A stretch of DNA of 64,000 nt, taken from contig OV277869.1 of NCBI GenBank assembly GCA_922989275.2, forward strand, positions 25,058,189 to 25,122,188, in the 5' to 3' direction. This DNA comes from Gari tellinella. Taxonomy: Eukaryota; Mollusca; Bivalvia; Cardiida; Psammobiidae. The translations under genes and the position numbers were made by a program. The notes under the pieces are model-generated. The model saw only the letters and a list, made by a program, of their open reading frames with translations. It did not search any database and had not been told where the DNA came from. Positions 1 to 11,800 of the stretch are shown piece after piece. Numbering within the stretch: the first letter of the stretch is position 1; each line of letters starts with the position of its first letter.

Positions 1-121
1 TAGAATATAGAAAATAATTCTCATGATTCTATTTTGTAACAGTATAAATTTGAACTATATACTTTTCAGTGGATGAATAAATTAGAGGCGTCAAAGGCCT
101 ATTTATTGGGTAATGGGTTAA
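1..121. repeat. Right end of a Pal-A element cut by the window border
   Basis: The sequence from about 68 matches the right arm of Pal-A (GTGGATGAATAAATTA... GTAATGGGTTAA) and ends at the expected TTAA (118-121). Confidence 0.6.
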
Positions 122-2891
122 GAGAACAACATGATAACTCCACCATTCCTAGACTGCATGAGACAAGCTGTTGAAGAACAGCTCTTTGTTGAAGAACTGG
201 GTCCAATGTTATTATATAGCTTTCGAGTTAAGTCTGAGATTGTTTTCAAGTATTTGATTGGTCAGATTTGAGCTTTTGCACAGCAAAAGCTCAAATATGA
301 TCAAACAAATGCTTGAGAATGACCTTAGTCTGAACTCAAAAGCTTTATAAACTTTCGGCCAGCTCATATGTTGCTAACATTTCTCAACATTTGCGTGTAA
401 AGCATAACAACAGTGAATATATAAAGTTCCTTTTTCTTTTAAGACCTTTACTCCATAGATGGGCGTTTTGACTACCTTTTCCTCCACGGAGGAAAATATA
501 TAATATAAAATAAACTCATGAATATGTATCATAAGAAATATTTTCAATAATATTTAAACATAGTAGCTTGAAGCAAGCTGAGAATAAAGCAAATGCGCCT
601 TTAGGCGAATTCTACTTTATTTCAACCTGCTTCAAGTGGTCACCTGTATTCTTAACTAGAAACAGACAATGAAGTAAAGGGTGAAATATTTTAGAATGAA
701 TCAGAGAAGTCATCATAGTCATAAAATTAGAATTCCATGGACTTGGATGGGCCATTGCTCTAAGAATAGAGCATAACCAAGATTGGTATTAATTACAGTT
801 TTCATATTGTCTAAGCAGCCACCTTTGTCAAAGCAAATCCTTTTTAAGCAATTCTTAAATAAGGAGGCTCTTACCATTGCAAACAGTATAGACCTACATT
901 AACTAACATATATCTGAGCTGCCAGAACTGCAATTAAAGACAACGGTATTTAGTCAATACATGTATACAAATGCCTTTGATTATCAGGGGTTTGAGTGTT
1001 TGAACCCTTATTCTTCCATACTAGCTTGAAAAACTTATTCTAGACAATGAACCAACCAAATAATTTAGTACAATAAAATCCTCCTGTGATCAACTGAAAA
1101 AAAAAAGTTTTGGTGTATAACATAGGATATCTGCTTAAAGCAAGAGGATAGTAAAGCAGAAAGCTCCTGGATAAGCTACTTTCTGTTTTACTTAAGTCCT
1201 TCTTTAAATCACCACCAGGCCCCTAGGTTATAAAGCATTTCACTTGAGCCTGAGATCATTTTCAAGCATTTGATTGGTCAGATTTGAGTTTTTGCTCAAA
1301 TCTAAGGAATAAAATGCTTGAGAACAATCTCAGAATCAACCCAAACACTTTATATCCTTGGACTCAGTCTGTAAGACTGTAACGCTATCAAAGAGTATTG
1401 GTTTGAGCAGTTGTAACAACAGGATTGAATTTTATGAGCTGCCATCATCTTTGGCGATACAAATTCCAATAACATAATATTTCCAATAACAAAATATGTA
1501 CAGTAAAACCTCTGTTTTATGAACACTAACTTCGGTTAATTACATGGTACGTATGACAGGTGACAGCTTAAAGCAAGGTGACAGTAAAACAGAAAGCTCC
1601 TGTAGGAGCTTTCTGTTTTACTGTCACCTTGCTTAAAGCTGTAACCTGTCTTTTATTCATTCAATTAACCTTTTTTTAAGTAAACATTAGAGGTTTTACT
1701 GTAACAAATCTTAAGTCTTCTCCTGCTGAATATTCATTTATAAATGTCCCCTTATATATTCATATATGAAACTCTTGACAATTATGAACATTTATTCTTT
1801 GATCTATAAAACTGGTTTACAAAATCATGAATATTTTCCACAGAAAAAAGTGCAAACTTATGTCAGATCCTTTTAGAAAACAATACAAACCCTGATCAGA
1901 CAGCTCCATTAAGAGATGTCTGATCAGGATCTACACTGCTTTCAAACAGTGTCAAGATATATATGGGATCAGCAGGAGAAGAGTTCAGAAAAAAAATAAC
2001 TTTAGTTTTTTGTAATATTAAATAGCTGCTTAGCTGAATCAGTTCCAAAATCGTTTGCATGGGCTGAATTATCTAACAGGGCTTCAGATAAGATTATGTA
2101 AACCACTTGTTTCCTGCCTTTTTCTCTTTTATGCCTCGAGTAAACCCTATGTTGTGACAATCAACTAATGAAAAGTCACATCACTTGGTTTGATGGAAAC
2201 ATTGATATGACGTTTGAAATACTTCCCTTACGTTTGAAATACTCCCCTTATCTGGTGCCTTGCATGATCTATTCAGGGATCCAGATAACAGGAGTATTTC
2301 AAGAACTAAAATCTTTATTTCTGCAGTAAACCCTATGATGTCACCACTCATTAGAATCGTCTCTTTGAGACAATTCTAATGAATGGTAACACAAAGGATT
2401 TTGTGCTGAAATGAATAAGAAAATGTTAAATTTGTTAAGTTTACTCCCACTTATCTGAAGCCCTGTCTAGAGACTGATTAAATAAAAATTATTTCTTAAA
2501 GGAGGTTGAAAATTTAAATTTGAACATACAGAAAACAAAATTCTTTTAAAAATCTTTTTCAATACTCCATATAATATGTTCAAGCCAATCTCCAGGTTGG
2601 CTATAAATATTTGCCTATACATCCTATATCCAATTACAATTGAACTTCGATATCTCGAACTCGGTTAAATCTAACATACGCGTATTTCAAAGTAAAAACG
2701 TGGCATAGCCACGTTTTAACTTTGAAATATGGGTATGTTCGACCTAACCGACCATAAACAATGCAGTTCATGTGTGGAACTATTGGAGTTAAGGGAGTTC
2801 GAGATATTGAAGTTCGACTGTAGATCTGAGCACAAACGTATCAGTAATACTCTGGGAAATGAAGAGCTGGGTTCCAGCCATCTCTGAAGTT
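122..2891. repeat. Gene-free flank made of palindromic repeats
   Basis: No coding exon is supported here. It holds a Pal-F hairpin (about 222-352 and 1222-1350), a Pal-A copy (443-688), a Pal-E copy (1499-1703), a degenerate Pal-B core (about 1865-1990), and a composite Pal-G element (about 2079-2468) whose ends are CAGGGCTTCAG and CTGAAGCCCTG but whose inside contains further Pal-G-like pieces. A short palindrome around TTTGAAATACTCC lies near 2210-2300, and another built on CGAACTCGGTTA and its complement lies at 2645-2820. Confidence 0.55.
1499..1703. mobile_element. Pal-E element (TA-flanked, non-autonomous DNA transposon)
   Basis: Ends are CAGTAAAACCTCTG and its complement, next to TA on each side. 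The centre is a long hairpin: CAGCTTAAAGCAAGGTGACA pairs with its complement across AAAGCTCCTGTAGGAGCTTT. No coding capacity. TA flanks and inverted ends fit a Tc1/mariner-type MITE. Confidence 0.7.
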
Positions 2892-2896
2892 TTATT
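2891..2896 (-). promoter_or_regulatory. Possible polyadenylation signal overlapping the MSL1 stop codon
   Basis: On the minus strand the end of the coding sequence reads CATAAATAAAAC, so an AATAAA overlaps the TAA stop. A signal this early would leave almost no 3'UTR; a downstream variant signal may be used instead. Confidence 0.25.
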
Positions 2897-5800
2897 TATG
2901 TCTAGTGCGCTGTGAAGTTTGTTGTTTTGATGTCCATGGTAGAGAAAAGTCTCTGAAATGGAAAATAAAAGCAAATGTATGGAATGTATTCTACATAGCC
3001 CATTCATGGCCTAATCTTTCTGCCACAGTAAAGGTCAACAAAATATTTTATTTTAGAAAATATTCAAGAAAAAGATTAGCAATTATCCTATCAATTTCCA
3101 ATTTTCTTTCCTTCAAATATATAACCAGTACTTGTACATTTAAACAAAGATTCCAAGTGGACCATTGATGATGTGTTTTATGATAGAGATGGCAGCCTTA
3201 TGAATTACTATGGCAATTTAAGAACTGAAAGCTCCTTCTACAGGGAGATTTCTGTATTACCATTATCCTTCTGCACTGTTTGTTATTTTGCAATTTTTTG
3301 CGGAAATCTACCCTTAACAATCATGAGTGGACAAGACTTAATTTGAATCTAGAATTGTCAAATAGAAAGTTTCTCCAGAGGTGAACGAGTTAACTCATTT
3401 ACCCACCCGACTTCAAAACGGATCCCAATTTCAAATTAAATCCAGTCAATGTTTGACTATGTAGGGTTGTTTATACATTGCAAACTGACAAACAGTGCAG
3501 ACCCTGATCAAAAGCCAATTCATGAATTGGAATTGTAGGAGCCCTCAGATCTGGGTAAACACTGTTTGCATAGGGCCAATGTTTTAGGTACACTGAATAC
3601 AAACTTAAAAGGGTGTATATATTCATCACAAGGGTCCAGTGAGTTAATTTTCCCACATATTCACAAATATGACAAATTTGGCCACCACTTACTCTGTTTT
3701 CACACAAGGAACTGGATGGCCAAATGCTGTTACAACTAGTTTGTCTATAACCTCTATATGGGTAACTGAAATAAAAGAACAACATCATATAATTTGAGCA
3801 TGCAAAAAGTAAATATAACAGTAGGTCACATTCTGAAAACCAAATCCTTCAAGACAAGGAACAAGACCCTAATGACTAAATTAGGTCAAGTTCAAATTAA
3901 GGTTGAATGATACTGGTGCATTTGTATTGTGTTTAAATTTCCATCAAAACTTGCTCAATCAAACTGTCTCAAAGAACAAATTCGAGTCTCAACATGAGAT
4001 TTGAATTGAGATAATGTTCAAAAGTCATGTTTACCCTATCATATTAAGTGCCCTTAACTCACTACCCCATAGAAATGACTTTTAGCGTATTTAATTTATT
4101 CCTCCGTTGAAGCAAATAGTTCCAGTTTATACCCTCATGAACAATTACCATAACAAATATTTTTATAAACCTAGCAGATTTTTGTTTAAAGCAGGCTGAA
4201 AGTAAAGCAGAATGTGCCATAAGGCACATTCTGCTTTACTTTCAACCTGCTTTAAGTGATCACCTGTATTTAATGTTATAACCGGGTAATTGGGTAAAGG
4301 GTTAATAGAGGAAAATGTCACTTACTGTCTTCTAAACGTGAGTAAAATGACTCTACAGGGTCCTCAGCCTTTTTGTATTTATCTGACATAGCTCTTCTTC
4401 CTTCTTTTAATTTTTCATACATTTTCTCTTCTCTCATTCTTTGGTTATCCCATCTGAAACACAACAAAATTAATGAAGTCATATACATATGTATATACAT
4501 GTAATCAAACTAGTGTTAAGTTGCCATCCACTCTTTGAAGAAGCCTTAGATCTTTATTTGTCGCTGCTTAACTCATTCACCCCTGAATTTTTTAAAGGAC
4601 ATTTCCAATTTCAAATTAATTCAAGTCCATTTTTGACTACTTAGGGTTGATTTTAACAATATATTTCAAAATGATATTAACAATATATTTCAAACTGACA
4701 AACAGTGTAGACCCTGATCAGAGGGCTCCTTAAGGAGCCCTCTGATCAGGGTCTATACTGATTGCATAGGAAAAGTGTAATCATCACAGGTACACTGTTT
4801 GTAAATGACGAGTATACTCGTCGCTAGGGTTGAATGTGTTTATCCAAGACTTAAGTGAGCGGAAAGCCTTCTACTTTACTTTTGTTCCGCATTAACCTTT
4901 GACCCCATAGCTTGATTTCAGTATTGACAACTGATTTTTTTGCTCAAAGCAGGCTGAAAGTCAAGCAGAAAGCTCTTTAAGGAAAAAGTATTTTCTTTCA
5001 GCCTGCTAAAGTGAAGCTAATTTCTTCTATTGAGGAAAAAAAAAGTCGGTCAAAATGTGTATTGATGGAGTAATGGCTGTAACTTAACTCTTTCCTCCCT
5101 GGAACTTTAAATGGACAATTCCGGTTTCGATTTTTGTCTAATCCATTTCTGGCTTTTAAGAGTTGTTTTTGTCAATTTTGGCATTACTGACAAACAGTGA
5201 AGACCCTGATCAGAGGGCTCCTTTCGGAGCCCTCTGATCTGGGCCTTCCCTGTTTGCACAGGACAAGTGTATTATTCACATGTACACTGTTTAAAAAGAC
5301 ACCTATATGCAGGACTAGGGTTCAAAGGGTTAACTAATACATCATATTTTAAGTGGTTGCTTAACCCTTTACCCCATAGCTTCTTTCTACTTTTGAAAAC
5401 AGGTTACCACTTAAAGTAGGTTGAAAGTAAAGCAATACACGCCTGAAGACTCATTCTGCTTTATTTTCAGCCTGCTTGTACGCTACAGGGCTCCAGATAA
5501 GGGGATTATTTCGAAATCTAAAATCTTTATTTCTGCTTTAAACCCTATGGTGTCACCACTCATTAGAATCGTCTCGAAGAGACGATTCTAATGAGTAGTA
5601 ACACCATAGGATTTGGTGCTAAAATGAGTGAGAAAATACTGGATTTGTTCTGTTTACTCCCCCTTATCTGGAGCCCTGACGCTACATGTACTATCTGCTG
5701 AGATATAGAAAATATTTCTTATGTTCATGACTGCATGAAAAGTAACCGTTTTCATTTGTGGAAGAATATATGAAAGGCGTAAAAATGTGTTTTATGGGAT

Positions 5801-8800
5801 AATGGGGTTAAGACAAGTTTGACTTTACAAGGATATACACTAACATCTGTGTGTAGCAGAAACTGAACACATTTTTTAAGTTTTAGATAATGAAGATAAC
5901 ATGTGCCTTACCTTTTCCTACGCTTTTCCTCTATTTCTGGCTTTTGGTGCCGTCTATTAAATGTTTCATCTTCGTGGTCCTTAAAAAGAAAGTCACATTT
6001 AACTCTATCCATTAGTGTTACTCATTATTACCAAACAGTGTACCTGTAAATTTTAAGAGTACACTTGTCCTCAGCAAACAGTGTAGACCCTGATCAAAGG
6101 GTTCCTGTCATTACGATTTTCCAAAATCTATCCTATATGGTCAGAAATGGTCAAAAATAATTGGCAACTGGGTTTTTTCATTTAAAGTTTTAAGTTTGAA
6201 TGAGTTCAATCATCACACAGGTATGAACCATTGGTTAATGAAATATGGAAAATTCCTCAGGAAAGACTGCAGACTCATGTTAGATAGACCCTTATAGAAA
6301 GCAGTGGAGACTCTGATCAGACAGCTCTTTCTGGGTCTTCATTCAGATTACTTCAATGTGGCGTCTCATCAGGATCCAAACAAAAAATTTAACTGTTTGC
6401 AAAGGTAATCACTGTGGCACATGTATCTGCCGCTAGCATGCACAGAGTTAATTAACAAATTTTGGGTAAAGAGTTACACAGCATCTTGACTTACCTCTGT
6501 GCCCTCTATCACATACAGATTAGTGTAAGTCTTTGTTCTGTATGAAGGACATTCAACTGCAAATAAAAATACAACAGAAAACATCTCATTACAGAGTGAT
6601 ACAAACAAGAATTCGCTCAATGAAGTTTATTTTAATTATTATAAACTCTTATGCCCACAGTGGCATCCTTGCCAATAAATTCTGAATATATAGTCCAAAA
6701 TTGATCAGGGTCTAAATCAAATTGTGGTTGGATGATATGGGTGAATTGGGAATGGTCCGAGCCAATAACTGAACAAGTACACAAGCATTCTAGTAAATGC
6801 TGTTCATGTCAAGCAAATCGGTCAGAACCAATCAACAAGTTAGCCTAAATTTAAAATATTCTACGTAAAAAGAGGTCAATGTCTAATTGAGGTTGGGCGA
6901 TATGGCTTTTTTCCCACCATTTTGAGAATATGACCCATACCGCTTACATTTTTTCCGCATTGAATCACTGAAAATCAGAAATTTGGCTTGCAAACATAAT
7001 TTAACCCTTTACCTCATAAATACACATTTTTACGCCTTTCATTTATTCTTCCTCTGAAGAAAAGAGATCTCAGATTTATACAGCTATGAATATGTATTAT
7101 AAGATATATGTTCTATTTCCTAAAAGATGATTGCTTAAAGCAGACCAGCTGCCTTAAGACGCATTCCGCTGAACTTTCAACCTGCTTTAAGTCAATAAGT
7201 GGTAACCCGTCTTCAAAACTGGAAAATTGGATATGGGGTAATGGGTTAAATAAAACAAGTTGTATCACTTGATGACTTGAATTAATTTATTTGACAAGGA
7301 TTCCAGGAACAGTTACCTTATGTACTTTGATTTGACAAGATCTGTAATTCCGATATGTCTTACCTTGTATCTGACTCTCAGCACCTTGTATGATATCAGG
7401 GCGTGTCTCCAGATCAATTACTTCTGAAACAGGCTCATAGTAGGACACATGATAATGGTTGTTAGTGTTTAGATGATTAGTGTCGCCCTCTACAGTCTCA
7501 GACTGTGTAACACGGCGACGTTTGTGAGATTCGGGTCTTGATCGGGGTGTTTCCGATGAGGTCCAAGCGGTTGAGGTTTTAACTGGGCTGTGTTTACTGA
7601 TCTCTGACATGGGAAGCCGTCTCCCAGATGACGTAGCTTCTACTTTTCTGAAAATACAGAGCAATCATCGATAATGACAATATGGAACAAGAGATACAAC
7701 TGATTTTGCAGTTACAGTTAGGTGAATTTTCAAATCAATATATCACAGCTTTCAGTGATATTTTAGAAATCAGATGAACGAGTCCTCGGGATGCACATTC
7801 TGTAAAACAATGAGTCCATGAAGTGAAAAATTAACCCAATATCCCATAACCTTAGATTATGAAGCATTTGTTTTGAAAGACAGATGACCACTTAAAGCAA
7901 GTTGAAAGTAAAACAGAATGTGCTTTAAGGCACATTCTGCTTTACTTTCAACCTGCTTTAAGCTACTACTTTCTTATGAGTAATAGGTTTATAAAGGCCA
8001 AAAAAGCTATGGGTCCATGGGACTAGCAATTTTTTAGATAATGAGTCCCTGGCAAATGTAATGAGTATAGGACTCAGGAGGCACACGTAAAATTATCACT
8101 GGCTTTAAGTGCCTTTGAGTTTGAGCACATCTACCTACTCCAGACCTAGGCTCCACATAAGTGCCAAAAAGAACATTTTTTTTATTATACCCGATTTATA
8201 TAGCGCTTTTTTCACACAAGAGTTGTGCGTTCAAAAGCGCTTCACATAAAATTATATAAATGTACCTACAATGCGAGAAGAGACAAATAACTACATTCAC
8301 AATAAACATGATACATTATATGGAGTTACATGGAAACATGGATCACGGGGGCCAACTACGTTTTATCATCAAACTGTATTGCTACAACAACCTATATGGG
8401 TATTATAAGATTTGTATTGCTACGAAGTCAGTGTATATAGTGAGAAATGTTTGTCTACGAAAACAAAGTTTCCTTCGTAGCAATACAAATCTGTTATAAT
8501 ACCCATATAAGTTGTCATAGCAAAACATTTCATCGTAATACCTAGTTGGCCCCCAGTGTGGACATTTTTTCAATATTATTACCAAGATTATAAAAAATTT
8601 ATAGTAAGTTTGTAAAATCAAAACATTCAGTCAAGGTGTCAAAAATAGATGGCAGCTAAAGCACGTAGTAATATGAGATTTCTGCTTCACTGTCATCCTG
8701 CTATGTTGTTTTAGTTAAAGCAGTATATTTTATAATATTAAATAGTGATATACAGATGATTTGAAAATTGATCTAATGCTTAAAAGGAATGGGCTGTGTT

Positions 8801-11800
8801 TTCAGCAGCATAGCAAATAAAACTTCAGAATTAAGTCCAGACAATTTATTACTTCCATACCTTTTATGAGAGTGTTTTTCAGGTGCGGGACTAACTATTG
8901 GCTCTGTATAGCTCATTGTTCCTGGTTTTGGTGGCGGAGACTGAACCACATGAGTACTCCCTCCCATCTCCTCTTTCTGCTTCAGCAAAGCAAGTCGTCG
9001 CTCCATTCGCTGTAGCCGACATTGTAACTGTACCAAAATAAACATCAAGAGTTTAAACTTATTATTTTCCTTAACCCTTAGCTCTGTATCAGTGCAATAT
9101 TGTGTCTCTATCCTGATGAATGGTGATTCACTTATAATGTTAAATACAGCTTGATGCCATTAACCAATTACCCCATAAATGCGCCCTTTTTGCCTCTAAT
9201 TTATTACTCCACTGAAGAAAATAGTTCCACTTTATACAGTCATAAATATAAACAATAAAAAAAATTAATTTAGAAGATGTTAGCTTAAACTTTAAGGCAG
9301 GCTGAAAGTAAGGCAAGAATGTGCCATAAGGCGTATTCTGCTTTACTTTCAACCTGCTTTAAATAGTCACCTATTTTCAAAACTGGAAACAGGCTATGAG
9401 GTAAAGGGTTAATGAAAGCAGAAGGCTCCTAAGAACGTTTCTGTTCTGAGTTAAATCTTTACTCAAAAGCCTGTCAGTGTGTCATTTAAACAAACTTTCC
9501 AATCTTGAAGACATGTGACTACCTAAAGCAGACCTGTTGAAAGTACAGCAGAGTGTGCCCTAAGGTGCATTCTGCTTTATTTTCAGACTGTTTTAGGCTA
9601 ACATATGCTAGGCTACAGGAAATAGTTCTTGTGTTGCACATCCATAAAATAAATGCAGTTAAGGATTAAGCAATTGACTGCCATAGATTTGCAATAATAG
9701 CTACAGAAAAATGTGGTTGAAGACAGTTTCACGAGTTTGTGTGAAGCAGTTGCTTCAAATAAGATCAATCATTCCATGGCCAGCCTGGAAGACGGTTGAT
9801 AGCTGAACACATTTTTGCATAGCTTTTTCCAGTGTTTAAGATGGGTAGCTGCTAAAAAATTTAAGCAATTATGTGTAAAGACACAGGCGACTACAAAAGC
9901 TCAACATTTTGCAACAGTCGAGCTAAAATTGAGTAGTTCTGGTTAACTTCTGGAGAAATATATCAAAATAATCATTCGGGGGGAAAATGTTCTAAAGATC
10001 ATTATTAACGGTTTTATTTGATATTGGTCACATGTATCTGAACTGCAATGTATCCATCAGTGTCCAGCAAAATACACATGATGATATCTGGATATTGTTT
10101 GTTTACATGCATGGTATCATATGTATAATAAGTAAACAACGAGCACAGTGAACCATAAACTTTAATGCAGTCCACTTTTTGGGGGAGTCAGCATATCGAC
10201 AGCTTAGTTAGATGGACTGCAGCAATACAAACACCCCCAAATCGTGGAAAGTGCCAAATTGTAAAATACATTCACGGTTCACAGCTCGTTGTTTACCTAT
10301 ACAACATTGACTTGGGACTGTGCAGTACAGTTGCTTGAATGAATACACATTTTTAACTTCACACCTCATTTTTGCTTCAATTTCACACTTCATTGATTCT
10401 GTAAGCAATATTCAGTGACCTGAACAGTTTGGCCAGTTATAAACCTAGAGGGGCATTTATTTTACCTGGTCAATTCAGTGAGTGCATTCACCTGTGACAT
10501 TAGTGGACTAGGTGTAAATTGACCAATCTGATAATGACTTTGATGTTTTAATGTATTGATGCTCAGTAGTATTCAGTTACAGGTAAAAGTAAACAATGGG
10601 CAGTGAACCATAATATTCAGTGCAGTCCACTTTATAGGGGTGTCAGCCCTCTGTCAGCATATCTACAGCTCAGTAAGATGGACTGCAGCAATACAAACAC
10701 CCCTAAATCCTGGAAAGTGCCAAGTTGTAAAGTACATTCACGGTCCACTGGTCATTGTTTACCTATACATTTATGCAGAATCCTATAGATAAACAGAATA
10801 CATACTATACTGAGAAGCACATGGGTTAATCACTTCTGGTAGGGGATCACCAACATGACTGACATTTAGTTTATTTTTTGTTTGACTAATATCTTTCTTA
10901 TTACCGGTATAACACACTGGTCTGTGGACACATCCAACCTCCCAGGGCCACTGGGATCTGAACTAGGGTGCCAATTTAGACTGGGAATGGGATTTGGATC
11001 TAGGTCTACTCCCTGTGAGTAAATACTATAGATACCAGGTGCCCTAAAACTTTACAAGACTAAATAATACTAAGTTATATCGTACTAAACAAGAGCACCA
11101 CAAACACCCACTGGCAGCCTTTTAGTTACAGTACATATGAGTACATCAAGGGCAGATAATTATGTAATGAAAAAATGAATGGACCTCAAACTTGACTCAG
11201 CTTCAGATCTTTATGCATATTATATTTGTGTGAAGTTTCAATTATATTCTTTGGACAGTTTCCTGGAAAAATTCCGGATAAATAAAATGTTGCCGGACAA
11301 ACAAACGATTGATTGACTTGGGTTTTACGGCACAGCGACGAACAAACAAACAAATGGACGGACAGGGCCACAACAATATATATTACGACCACCTTTAAGT
11401 GGTGGGTGTATAAAAATAGTCTAATTACTTGTATATGATATTTAAATCAAATTCAAATAGTTTAACCCATTACCCCATAAATGTGCCTTTTTACGCATCT
11501 GATTTATTCCTCTACTGAATGAAATGGTTCCAAGTTACACTGTCACAAATATGACTCATAAGAAATATTTTCAAAATTCTAGCAGATAATAGCTTAAAGC
11601 AGGCTGAAAGTAAAGCAGAATGCGCCTGTAGGCGCATTCTTCTTTACTTTCAACCTGCTTTAAGTTGTCAACTATCTTCAAATCCAGAAACAAGCTAATG
11701 TGTAATGGGTTAAGAAAAGTTGTATATATATTGAGAAAAGTTAAAATACCTCTAATTAGTGATAAAAAGAACAAAGGATCGCGTTTTGTTGATATCATCT

